Shown in pieces: positions 41,801 to 48,833 of a stretch of DNA of 64,000 bases (positions are counted from its first letter, which is position 1; every line of letters starts with the position of its first letter). The DNA is from Rhizaria sp. SCN 62-66. Its lineage: Eukaryota; Rhizaria, unplaced. The notes under the pieces are model-generated. The model made no database searches, was not told the origin of the DNA, and saw only the letters and a program-made list of their open reading frames with translations. The stretch lies in contig MEDY01000072.1 of NCBI GenBank assembly GCA_001724265.1, positions 43,251 through 107,250 on the forward strand. The letters run 5' to 3'. The position numbers and the translations under genes were made by a program.

Positions 41801-42987
41801 GCGTCGGGCAGCGCGCCGCCGCTCGCCTGCTGCGCGCCCGCATGCGCGCTCGCGTATGCGCTCGCGCCGACGGCTGAGCCATACGACGAGCTGGATGGCG
41901 TGCGCGACAGCGCGGTCAGCGTCGAGGCGTGCGCGGACTGCGCAAGCGCCTGCGCCTGCAGCTGGAACGCGGGCACTGAGAGGCGCGTCACGGCCGCGGG
42001 CGCGGACACGCTTGCGCTCGCAGCAGCCGCGGCGGCCGTAGCAGCGGAGCCGTTTGACGCGCTTGAGGGGGTGCGCGAGAAGGACGGGGGGCCGCCGCTG
42101 CTGCGGCCACTGGCGCGGCCGCTCGCGGCGGCGTTATTGACCGGCGTTGCCGCCACTGAAACTTCTAAGGGACGCGCGTCGAAGTGCCGTCCGTCTAGGA
42201 GGGGCCGAATGACTGTGGGCTCCTCGCGCTGCGTCTCAAGCATCGCTGAGAACCTGCGCGGGGTGACTGGCATCGCAGCTCCACTGCCGCCGGCAACAGC
42301 GCCAACAGTAGCACCAGCACCAGCGCCAGCGCCAGTGCCAGAGACAGAGAGAGAGAGAACACCGCCAGGTGCGGTCGCCGCGGACGCGGGGCTCGCTGAG
42401 AAGGTAAACGCGACGCTTGTGCCGCTGCGGGGACTGGCGCGCGCGCTGGAACCGCCGCTGCCGCCGCCGGGGCCGCCAAGGGCGACGACAGAGGCGGGGA
42501 AGGAAGAGCGTCGCGCGGGCGAGACGGGCTCCGTCACGCGCACGGCGCCCGCGGCAAGGGGGTGCTCCTCCGTAGCCAGCGCGGCGAGCGCCTCGGGCAC
42601 GCGCGCGCCCGCCGCGCCCGCGGGTGGCAGCTGCAGGGACGCCGAGGGCGAGGGCGACGCTGAGAAGGCGGAGACGGCCGCGAGCGTCGCCGGTGGCAGC
42701 AGCGGGTCGACGAGTGAATGGTACAGCTGCAGGGAGTCCTTGCGCGCGTGTGAGGGCCGCAGCGTGGGGCGCGCGGAGACGGCAGGCCTGGGGCCGGCCT
42801 CGGGGGAGCCTGAAGCGGCAGCCGCCGGAGCAGCAGCAGGAGCAGCAGCAGTTGAAGACGACGAGGACGTCGGAGCTGCAGCGGCTGGAGCGGAGGCCGC
42901 AGGGGGCAGCAGAGGGCCCAGCGTCAGCGGGGGCACTGACAAAGACGGCGGGGGAGGCGCGCGCCCGCTGCCGTGCAGAGAAGACAT
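26842..42987 (-). CDS. Giant intronless protein of 5381 residues, unknown function
   Basis: A single open frame of 16.1 kb. The first in-frame ATG is at 42987 (MSSLHGSG); the stop is TGA. Most of it is low-complexity Ala/Ser/Pro/Thr/Gly sequence with poly-Ala runs, acidic patches and basic KGKGKG stretches. More ordered islands include a block at ~1917-2246: RLRRLFYQNPLLRRRLDRFW (~1920), RLSFAQYSWLHARIARALYG then LADWRRDL (~2052-2096), and FRRGLFEISDLWTATVDLTD then FLDTLLCKVA (~2205-2240). That pattern (..DW..D....F...LFE.ADLWT....Y..FL..L) recalls, from memory, large flagellate proteins of unknown role. A Cys/His cluster CAHPDVCKNSCRLH lies just before it. Charged coiled-coil stretches occur near 2420-2480 and 2940-3000. 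It ends QQGDDEFM. The strong GC3 bias and absence of any stop over 5381 codons argue for a real protein. Confidence 0.82.
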   Translation of the reverse strand: MSSLHGSGRAPPPPSLSVPPLTLGPLLPPAASAPAAAAPTSSSSSTAAAPAAAPAAAASGSPEAGPRPAVSARPTLRPSHARKDSLQLYHSLVDPLLPPATLAAVSAFSASPSPSASLQLPPAGAAGARVPEALAALATEEHPLAAGAVRVTEPVSPARRSSFPASVVALGGPGGGSGGSSARASPRSGTSVAFTFSASPASAATAPGGVLSLSVSGTGAGAGAGATVGAVAGGSGAAMPVTPRRFSAMLETQREEPTVIRPLLDGRHFDARPLEVSVAATPVNNAAASGRASGRSSGGPPSFSRTPSSASNGSAATAAAAAASASVSAPAAVTRLSVPAFQLQAQALAQSAHASTLTALSRTPSSSSYGSAVGASAYASAHAGAQQASGGALPDALLQALDPAAAEAELPSSAHAGDITRRTRAFARTLRAHVAASMATLHSNIANNSNASSSNNDVIARALAQAKAAAGGALTPLQLQQLQFQLQQQHGSGSGSSSDADSAGDGATAQRGAGVKGGAARSGASLSSSSLTGGYVLGSALSKSERSAGRRAMRAAHSYAGVAPLIPTHSLSHSHARHNAPLVPANALPGPSEGNDTEADEDEAEDEGAEHSYFFFDGVARGGVRGGAGKGSRRASTAASALMLHNSAAAGTASAPTAAGLPSTGARHRPLRPRVPARALAAANAAAAESESGSKSATAAPSTPATAAAAATPVSAAAAAERVLATPALLSAALEALTARERAAAALDGDGAGVRGGVRGGPAGGSRARLTAQAALSAYNEDVEFASSGSDSQSQSASQSRAQSPAFALASVSASTSGGRVTNLRINTGAATGAETAAATPANVTTIASAAASGGVAPTPRTAAAQAAAFPAYRSDITTEDEAARAAQLSAGPRVGSRPRSLAASARASRRPSTLPASAAAAAAATAAAASAAAAAAAVPARPSVSTPGVLDDLDGQLLLPAAGFPDPRSPGGGVGDDYDGDAAYDGGDYDGGEAGDFLAPKADKSREAVIVARARDLTRRRSLSVAYDGFAESGAAAEVAAAVAAAAAAAHADAASAAGAFRGGESDSDSAFSSPRTSGRWGAGARRSSSRNDQSLAQGHGHGRGAAQALSPGAVAFLASTSPPPVHAALGATLRTLLPATAPAAAAVAAAAVAAAAVASAAPGAGSVTAKTGHHSALAHGSGAHARLVDTARWSSPWLLTGSSDAADAAAVAAATAAAPSGTATLTATQRLPGGLALAVPPSANTLTNNGNSTAILDDAVDISDDDAPDTIDALTDARLRRAKPVNEPVSPTSAAAAAVAAAAAAAAAAADSHSARYGRAAGVLRKLDFAVAAESDRPEHGLGALSSPGARARSRAARSQHGRSSVGDATGDSDADDSDSLSGSTGPDADAGAGSGAGAGAGARAAPALRDGAALVAARAAAFSDDPHPLPQAPAAAAAALSLTQSQSREQQPRQLAARSTMPVPEQDLEQATVQRRALARASLLSPAAMRTQQLRTLPPVAAAAAVRAAGGAVAAPPGSDDPDGDGRRGLSSDDYDDDDDHALDGKANAGDTKSNRSMGDDADGSRTLAKAMAKIALARERKAAIAAAAAAANTAAVPAASQSPPAESTMTAAEAAAAVAAEHAAAEAAQAAAHLAAARAREAQWQQAAKMALRGAEWVGQRARTRDAAERRRRRETQRRRALRATAALSGADGEAAALALSDDEDEDEAWAWAQSSAISTKVPPIDAAVAASAAAATEGAASATRSSRMNARGSLPPLSAEVPEGGDVSRVTWCLRAARRARARAREMFVHEELTAVVPLHAVGHRHGHSRGLSARRDTAPAAPGASGKAPRGAAVGAKASRKGKGSACAHPDVCKNSCRLHRPSTPAPASPAQPTEVAALAAAVAAEQAAANGGILTGGPVYAVQGDASFDSAEVVRLRRLFYQNPLLRRRLDRFWSFFFGPLPATTARRAASATQGAEEEDPEAEALRLLLRVHVDPTSGPTAAAAASTDSDDDDSEAKSNGGVNAKGSPAKTVSSIDADPAVTAAASAAAASAVSAARKDAAPSSRARLSFAQYSWLHARIARALYGRAWSPVLGAQLCLADWRRDLELDPSPGRRLLAARAKVAAVTTAAAAAAAAPAAAAVPSFASSLKRVESRGSTRAAAATATINARASGTQKFAALPLPAPTAAVPPATAKVAVTAGVTATMDDSAVSALSLSLEGFRRGLFEISDLWTATVDLTDYIVFLDTLLCKVAVAALPAVTVDAAGVTRVGGVPVPSLRDVVAAAQAEVAEENRRRALRGLPPLPRAPLPELDAVGAAGAGDGARGHGDDSDVDGSVTPRQPGESASSWAQRRRAARRRARRSRNGGAGSDSAGSDSDSGSNSFSDEDSDHDPLSDGVNSDGSPRKRGRGKGKGKGQDKNALVRKSSVDARYEAAARDLGLWGLDSDSDADIDAANAAAEAEAAADAKADAAEAAAVAAAATAGLSARGSGAAAMRAAQQRRQERVRAAAERAAERERRVMGITLQLRRLGLLSSEHVVEADADALELLETAIRDAEAASDVASENNGGGGAADAVAARRGGGLASLTADATLLAHTDAVGYVPRAKRGGGGDWISDDGLAATLGSVADAAASFTGSFVSETGSFGDGASGLQSPVVTEATPMGTPLLARQRTSTALSAGGATPTAGFGAGAGLLGSSSSLALLALPEGAGVAGLLRFFAVLRAALAQTAAWSQDRCVDAVDSLLALTSVLSGSGASTSGNGAGDAPRFGPLADPALLPEDLTRVERWRRLGEPDQDIEAADEIARAQQSAKQKGKGKGKTVHTGGLAGAGWAMDDAPSDSDTSSNSDSGSDSDSESNKNRPNSNSVRDDTTTSSSNNASLSANSSGGVSASSDDFAFTLRPAMASLAPHALAPLVLGAVAEADDEEDTADAHTAASRRPPSAAATPSGAVSGSLRPRSELAAASVAAARRGTPTLTTPRARARAYAAAVAALTPRSAAAALPRPPELADDRVGRVGKTEPKLLEDTEDEDQEDEEEEEDEEDNVARLLARPDTAPPLPRFLLTSIPRGRRAQDWAAWEAWATEADADDATALAMADDPARFIDFWREKEAAAAAAAAARAEARERRRAARRARREALARAAAGLLDIPALAGSLPEHSRLHLERLNRLRSSREPLAMTSVTPFVVDTASGHALLSPATGMDALVAAVNGGNTAHYHHHAADAHEHDTGSPSLRVTRPRASRVGSIDAMPSFVRAPSLSQLHPSLRLLATAAAAPGVGQGLGAEAVSKTLAAAPSAPVASASGSARALRVNPMLYPSLLLSVASLTKPVFAAVGPPGSSPAAAAMSTAITALAPAPVVAALRERLQQATTQAAAETHARGRGAVGHCVRVPPEVARLTTVLALTFCVWDARVTAAAARAFVTTADLESVPPRLVPGFAPPPITVITVGAAHAAATAGIEGKSAESKGAAPAGTASASAVASGVFAASLQSLLGCAEPLILESLRTVVSASAALHPVPPAVLAAAAAAAAAQAAAPSSPPTPLRRGLSVAASPVPGSVSLPSLPATNDVAAPATRHIARRLPFVLGSAGSEGDEAVDAANVATTLRAPEAVSMMHTTNSASAPAPPDQSNTSSPQAGTALSLNNQLGFPPLSITLTASSGSLLTPLQSQRQQPSASHTLQPYQQPHTRQSHTGMLATPALTPAHALALATPTAEAATPLGLSAAMTAAPTPAPSALLDEYEAARAAAARAAREQRKQSLAAQLVDRNERRGSSAMPMLTQHARAAARRESLARRDSNGALLGSYPSTSATAAATPTPAAEAVAAAAVQLQQQMQNGANPSWDAAAHQAAALRALLPSVLTVSHLDLLARDASSTSAAAELFDTPDALTLHALCGSDPLGPAALNAAAVLPQAWAVYVRLAAPLAAALHAIHLALRAREVAAANTPGGAALVVLASPSTSAPLSAALAHTVKVTVRAARRAVGLCAGVLTVMRVRAAENTALLARTAARLRFRALQRALFSAITRAFPAPRIPRRAAHASIAPSAAGSAAGSRIPSPSHTPALGTPGFGSPTPVFATAPGAGPLLLSTHGTSGAAPAAPGLSPQLLSAATPTLPAPDSAGFFAPPSGPDTVSPPSAAPSAPASPLPAPAAAQTPVAGSATPIPTVSSVSSQWSPLWTAARHRAAQQALLPLLAAHTANANAVANTLIAADALAAFSPLALLTKVIRAAALPLAPLPSSAAAARAMGPPARAPAVAERIEAFRRWAVTTLAPPAAAAVGSPAPRGRRAAGVLRTPLVGSGGAAAVAAAAAGRAKLEWTEESARRPQRLVVDRASRTAAGSAAAQLMPPGAESLARPPTPSAPRSPGLSSGEGPRGDTPRGSTHVDAESAFNSLYARQQQNRPRGFGGLGAFAEEEQPEPEHAANAEATAAATSEADSATGPVEGGVIATPATAASAGATASQALLKTANRSLMRVARAAEAAATGAGDSDAAVVESDLLYLAVGALPPPPPPARSLGSLEPTRARFAATAPAACARAAAAGAAAAAAEAAADALIVSTAFAARIEPPQRPTGTLSSSPYSVGASGAPGAGPGTGPGGAHLATVSFGARAGDGAGDSALKSWLGGNSAGGGSGLGGVLGLRHARPAHAAAAAIIAARATITAPSIAAVPRAPASATAALAASASPSRPGTAAGGYVSGDEGGRFVHSLRSDGARVLSPVPGAGATTAATMRESFAALHELAGPSAAIMAAAAAAAALTENNGSGRPSRRRGPPPAELPQLPAYSAQAPADTAAAAEAVEAESARSAAASATATKRDWSRVAITPRARGRFEHHFQGLGNLPRPDVYTALTGLPVPLPGGASASSAGTARSSTYSTAMASGRVMPSSAASGGARSAAVAASTGHIATERQRAPLAVAASLGAAFAPDSARATAALLTTHASAPTGASTARVVSNAAPGVAAARARALSFARAQTGRAAPRVFTRSAPTYDQEGAVNKTTDPESVAAAVTVMPASVGGSVTASPELPDGAESRPYTAGAAYGAYNAHVLPLSPRDADGNAQYFAPQNTYQTTSQMQSQSLLHAHAQDYGSGAAVGVGGYNVDDSARGWSSQSARSHALSQAHMPPQAQTHAAGHSRATASSLAQQQLPFRQPPPLLLFSTVPNAHAGSQDAVDWAPHAAAPAAPSMFLAMGSASARAATAAGPGARVRRGAGDARRLDLSLRHGRVLAPTTLGQAAALLTSGVAPVALAPGVNARAAAGSATAAADATAVALGGTALNARGVPLQQTAAGATIGGALGKGAPAAMVAAAARPAASRPERRQLVADASLRGSTAVAERLALARAAAERAGGVPTVLVVPDVVKQWLQQQLPPLQQQHPTVSPRATAAAEADTQQGDDEFM

Positions 42988-43401
42988 CGGCGCGGGGTCG
43001 AGGGCGCGGGAACGAGGGGAGGCGAACGCCAACGACTGACTGTGTGTGGTTGCCAAAAGAGAGAGAGTGTTTTGCTGCGAAAAGGGAATTACGGGAAAAA
43101 TAAATACAGATAAGTAAGCTCAATGTATTAATATTGTACATATCCAAAAACTGACTTCATTGACGACCAGAGCATCGAAATCAGCAAGGTTTTTTTACAC
43201 CAGTAACGTCTCGCCTTGCTCTCTGCAAAGTTTGGCTGGGCCACCGTTCCTAAAAATTCCGACCTACCGCCGAGCGAGGCAAAGCGAGGGGGGTGCGTGA
43301 CGGCCTGCTCGGGAATCGAGGTGGTTTGTGTTACCCGGACAGGAAGTAGGTGGAATTAACTTTTCGCCCACGTGTGTTTGGTTATCTAAAAACAGTTAGA
43401 C
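42988..43401. promoter_or_regulatory. Divergent intergenic region
   Basis: 414 bases between the divergent giant and pescadillo genes. A TTCGCAG on the minus strand (about 43075) could be an acceptor of a leader intron of the giant gene. Nothing else is recognised. Confidence 0.3.
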
Positions 43402-45833
43402 ATGACTGCTAAGAAGGCGACGGCCAAGGCCGGCACTATGCTCAAAAAGGGCCAGGTCGCTCGCGCTGCCCAGTTCGTGACTCGTAACAAGGTTCGTCCA
43501 TCCGCAAATCGTCTCGTTCATCCCACCGCCGCCACTATAATCGCATTCAGCGCTCACGCTTACGTTTGTCACCCTTTCTTCTACAGGCTCTTGACAAGCT
43601 TCAGATCAGCCTCAAGGATTTCCGCCGGCTGTGTATCCTCAAGGGCATCTTCCCCCGTAACCCCCCGAAGATTAAGAGTACGTCTTCCTCCCTTCTTCGC
43701 GCCTCGATTTCATTCCCTTTTGCATCCGTTTTCGCTCTCGGCTTGCTTTGACCACATAGCTCATCTCTTTTTGCTTCTATTACTGCTTCGTTTTTCCCCC
43801 TCTCCCTTTCCTCGGCGAGCACAGACAAGGCGCAGACGTACTACCATGAGAAGGACATCAAGTTCCTCTTGCACGAGCCGCTGCTGCAGAAGTTCCGCGA
43901 CCTCAAGGTGTACCTCAAGAAGCGCACCCGCTTCGAGGGCCGCTACGAGCAGAATCTTGCGGACCGTCTTAAGGCGCCCGTAATGAACCTGAACCACCTG
44001 ATCAAGGAGCGCTACCCGACCTTCGTCGACGCGCTGCGCGACATGGACGACGCCTACTCGACGCTCTTCCTCTTCCGCTCCGTCAAGGTGCGTCTCGCGC
44101 GCGCCCTCACGGCCGAGCGCATCGCTAACCTGGACCGCCTGTGCGAGGAGTGGCTCTACACGTGCGCGCAGACCAAGATTCTGCGCAAGGCGTTCATCTC
44201 GGTCAAGGGCTACTACTTCCAGGCCTACTACAAGAACTCGCAGATCACGTGGCTGGTGCCGCACAAGGTCGTCCAGAACACCCCTGGCGACATTGACTAC
44301 AACATCATGGCGACCTTCGTGCAGTTCTACGAGACGATGGCCAAGTTCGTCACGTTCAAGGTCTGCAAGGACGAGAGCGTGCCTTACCCGCCCCTGCTCG
44401 GCGACGACTTCGAGCGCGCCCAGGTCAGCGCCGTCTTCGGCGCCAGCAGCGCCAACACCGCCGCCGCCGCCGCCACCAAGGGCGGCAAGGCCGGCAAGGG
44501 CGCCGCTGTGACTGCCTCTGCGTCGACCGCGCAGGTCAAGGCCTCGTCCGCCGCGGCCGCTGCGGCCGCGGCCGAGGACGCCGCCGACGCCGCTGAGGCC
44601 GGGGCGCAGGCCAAGTCCGCGGCGAGCGCCGACGGCGACACGACTGCGTTCCACGCGCTGGACCCGAACGCGCTGCCGCTGATGGACGCCAACGCGGCCA
44701 AGCAGGCCGTGCTCTTCGCCGACATGGTCGTTCTGGTCGCGCGCGAGGTGCCCTTCGAGCCCATCGCCTTCGTCATCCGCTCTGGCGGCGGCGTGGCCCT
44801 GGGTGAGTCGTTCCTCACGGTCGAGCAGGCCAAGAGCACCAAGTTCACGCACCAAGTCGTGGACCGCCACGCGCTGTTGTCGTACTTGCCCTCGCGCACG
44901 TACGTTCAGCCGCAGTGGGTCGTCGACTCGTTCAACGAGCGCCACCTGCTGCCTACCGAGCCCTACGCCGCGGGCGCCAAGCTGCCGCCGCACCTGTCGC
45001 CGTTCGTCAACGACGAGCGCGTGGGCTACGTGCCCGAGCAGCGCAACGTGCTGCGCAAGTGGGTCGGTCTGGCGCCGATCCGCGAGGGCGCGCAGGTGAG
45101 CCTGAAGCGCGAGCCCACTGCCGAGGAGGCGGCCGAGGCGCAGGACCAGGAGGACGAGGCCGAGTACCGCAAGGGCATTCAGGCCGAGGTCCGCGCCGCG
45201 CGCAACGAGTCGCGGCTCATCGACGCCGCGGAGAAGAAGCAGCAGGCCGCCAAGGATCGCAAGAACGCCAAGAAGGAGCTGGCCAAGCCCGCCGACGCCG
45301 CCACCGCCACCAAGGCCAAGGCCCAGCAGGCCAAGCAGCAGGCCCAGGACGACGACGACGACGACGACGAGGAGGAAGAGGAGGACGGCGAGGAGTTCGA
45401 GTTCCAGGCCTCCGACATGGAGTCGGGCGACGAGGGCGCGGGCTCTGACGACGACGTCGAGATCGACGGCGACGTCGACGGCGTGGACAACGACGACGAT
45501 GACGACTCCGAGGACGAGCTCGATGACGAGGAGGCCGAGACCACCGCCGCGGGCGCCAACGACGACGAGGACGATGACGACGAGGACGACGAGGACGGCA
45601 CCGAGCACGCTAAGGCCCCGCGCCCCAACACCTTCAACCAGCGCAACTCTGAGCGTGAGCTGGCCAAGATGATGCTCAAGCGCCGCCACTCGTACATCAT
45701 CAACGAGAAGGACCGCAAGAAGAAGCTCTCAGCGCAGAAGGCGCAAGTTCTGCAGGTCAAGCGCGACGCGCACGCCGCGGGCGTCGAGAACCCCGACCTG
45801 CCCAAGGTCCACCGCAAGCGCTTCCGCAAGTGA
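43402..45833 (+). CDS. PES1: Pescadillo homologue (three exons)
   Basis: Nucleolar protein of the PeBoW complex needed for maturation of the large ribosomal subunit. Exons 43402-43491 (30 codons), 43587-43677 and 43825-45833 give 729 residues. Intron phases are 0 and 1; donors GTTCGT and GTACGT; acceptors CAG. The pescadillo N-terminal domain is unmistakable: FVTRNK, then [60 protein letters not shown] and [11 protein letters not shown]. An Ala-rich insert (~252-305) precedes a BRCT domain (~320-435, including FADMVVLV and [11 protein letters not shown]). The C-terminal third is charged, with long Asp/Glu runs (~530-620) and a basic end (KVHRKRFRK), typical of nucleolar proteins. Stop is TGA. 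Confidence 0.96.
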
Positions 45834-46247
45834 AGTGCGAGTGAAGCGAAGTGTGCATTGAGCGCGAAACGTGACACAAAGCGTCAAGAACAAATATGTG
45901 ACTGTATGTCGCTGTTGTGCTGTGGATGTTGACTGATTGCTTTCAGTTGTTGTTGCTTTTTCATGACACTGCATTGGAAGTGCCAGTGTAGTGTTTGTTA
46001 GTTTAAGTCAATCAACTCTAGTTCAAAGTAAGTCTACTGCTTTGCAAGAAGCGACGCTTATCTTCTTTATATATGATCAAGTCTTTTTTCATTTACATCG
46101 TTCGTTGTATAAAACAATACAAACAAGAAAACTAATAACAAGCTGTATTATATCATCTTGATCTGAGACTATGTAATGTTGAAAAAAGCTATCTACTCGG
46201 TGTTTTCAAAAATGTACAAAGTTGTTTGTGTGAGCTTGATATCACTC
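45834..46247. other. Convergent intergenic region
   Basis: 414 AT-rich bases between the 3' ends of pescadillo and the J-domain gene. No gene or RNA is recognised. Confidence 0.3.
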
Positions 46248-48741
46248 TCACTTCTTCTTGCTGCCCCCGCTGGTTCTGTCTCCGCGGAGGATCGCGGTGG
46301 CGAGCTTGTACTGTGACTGGAACTTACGCCGCTGGTCGTCAACGGTGCGCCGCCGCGCCGCCTGCTGCTGCTCTCCGGACCGCACGGCGCGCAGCGTGTC
46401 GTACTCCTGCGCAAAACATGACAAAACACAATAAAACAAAACAAAATGTTAGCGTAACAAAAGGAATAGCTTGGTATTGAATATGAATTCAAGAATCTAC
46501 AGATTTGCGTGTCACATAACAGCTTATGAATACGCACCCTACTTCGTGCGCCGGCAAGGAACTTGGCAAGCTTCTCCTGTCCCTTCGTCGCATCAAGTAG
46601 CAACGCGCCGTACTGCGTACTGCCGCCGGCCCCGCTGCCGCCGCCGCTGCCACCGCTGCCGCGGTTGGCGAAGCCGTGATTGGCGTAGCCCGCAGGCAGG
46701 CCGCCCGCGGTACCGTTGCCAATATCGTTGTTAAAGTCACTGTCGTCGTCGCCGTCGTCGTAAGCCGCGTTGTCATCATACGAAGGTTGCTGAGACTGCT
46801 GCTGCTGCTAGCTACGCTGCTGCTCCTGCGCCATCTCCTGCTCTTTGCGCGCGGCAGCCTGTACTGCGAGCGCCTGCGCCGATAGCGGCGGCGGCGCGCG
46901 GGGTGGCACCGGCAGACTCCCGCTCTGCGACTGCGAATGTGTCTGATGTGAGGGTGCCTGTGTAGACTGTGCGCGCGATTGCGAGCTGGGGTAGACCTGG
47001 TCATCGACGTCATCGACACCACCGTGAGGGTGACTGTGAGCAGAGTGACCGTGGGCAGAGTGACCGTGAGCGTGGTCGGCGGCGGACTGGGCCAGAGCGC
47101 GGCGACGCACTTCAGGACTCTTGTCGCGTTGCTGAGAGCGCTGCGACTGCTGCTGCGGCTCGCAGCCGCGGTCACGCTGGTCACGATCACGGTCACCGTC
47201 ACGGCGCTCGCGGCCTCGAGGCTGCGACGTCTGAGACTGAGACTGAGACTGCGCATGCGGGGGAGGTGAGGCGCTGAGGCCCCTCAGGTCCGCCCCCGTC
47301 ACGACCACCGGAACTGGCACCGACGCGGCCACCGCCGGGGCAGAGCTGGAGGCTGTGGCAGCAGTCGCCGAAGGAGCACTCTCATTTGCAAGCTCTTTCT
47401 GCTTCTCCTGGTGACGGCTGGCCTGCTGACGACCGGACTGAGGCCGCTCCCGGCGCTGCTCATGGTCACCCTGCTGCTCGCGGTCGTCCCGCGCTTGCGC
47501 GTGACTGTGACTGTGCTCCCGACTGCCACTGCCACTGCCACTGCCACTGCCACTGCCACTGCCACTGTGGCTGCGGCTGCGATGAGCGCCATCCGAGTCG
47601 CCATCGCTTTCGCTGTCGGGGATGTACACCGCAGAGGCCAGCAGCGCGGCCTCTTGCTTCGTCACGCCACCGGTAGCGCTTGCGCTGCGGTCGATAAAGC
47701 CAGCAGCGCGGCTGGCGGAGCCGGGGCGAGTGCTGTCTGCAGTCGCGGGCCGGCTGCCTGCGCCCCGGGCCATAGGGCTACGCTGAGCGTCGGTGGCGCC
47801 ATTCATATCGCCCGCAGCGCCACTGCCAGCGCCAGTGCCAGGGCCGGTGCCGGTGTTGATGCGCGCCACGGCAGAGGACGGGCGACTGCGACCAGCGCCT
47901 GCGGTGGTGCCCGCGTTAGCGCCAGTACTCATCGCGGCCGACGGCGAGTTCGCAGTCGGCTGGCCGCCGGTGCTGCCGCTGTGGAAGAAGCCGCCGTTGC
48001 GGGCACTGGGAGACGGAATCGAGAGCGATGCAAACAGCTTTGCGTTGCCCGATCCCGCGCCCACCGCAGGTACCGCGCTGCTGTGTGCATTTGCGTGATT
48101 GGACCCGGCTTGCGCCGCATGAGAGTTTGCGCTCGCGACCGAGTTGCCGTGCGTCGAGTCAGCCGTGGCGGAGTCGAGGCTCTGCGCGCGCGGGTACTGC
48201 GGGCGCGCGCCGGGGGCCGCCGACCGCGGCCGCGCGCGCCCCCGCTGGCCGCGCTGCACGAACCGGCCCCCGCCAAAGCCCTGGCCCTGGCCCTGGCCGC
48301 CGCCGTGGCCGTGCGCAGGACTGCCGGGCCGGCGCACCGCGGGCGCGCGGGAGCCTGCTCCGCCGCTGCTGCGCGAGCTCAACGTAAACGCGGCGACGGC
48401 GGCGGCGGACGGAGAGGCGCCGTTACCTGCCAGCGCAGCCGCAAGGGCCGCCGAAAGCCAGTCACCGTTGCCTTTGCCGTTGCCGTTAGCGCCGCGACTA
48501 GAGCCGCTCGTGTCGGTGTTACCGTTCGCGGCGCCGTTACCGTTCGAAGTCGGGCCAAGTCCGTAGCGCGCGTGCATCGCGGCCACTTTACCGTCGTTGC
48601 TCGCGCCGTTGCTGCTGTTGTTGCTGCTCGCGTGGCCGGCGGCTGCTGAGGGCGACGGCGCGGGGCCGCGGACGGGCCCTGCGGATTGCGGCCGGCCGAA
48701 CCGGGGCCGCGGCGACGAGTGCGGCTGCTGGGCCTGCTGCG

Positions 48742-48833
<92 letters not shown>

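Noticed and set aside
43761-45689. Antisense frame of 642 codons (Val/Leu-rich) opposite pescadillo
   Set aside because: It is the mirror of the highly biased pescadillo exon; the plus strand is securely identified.
48588-48830. Poly-Ala reading of the CTG tract ending at TAA 48588 as the true C-terminus of the J-domain protein
   Set aside because: After the tract that frame becomes Arg/Pro-rich and loses GC3 bias, whereas the Gln frame remains coding-like for 2 kb and reaches a spliced last exon.
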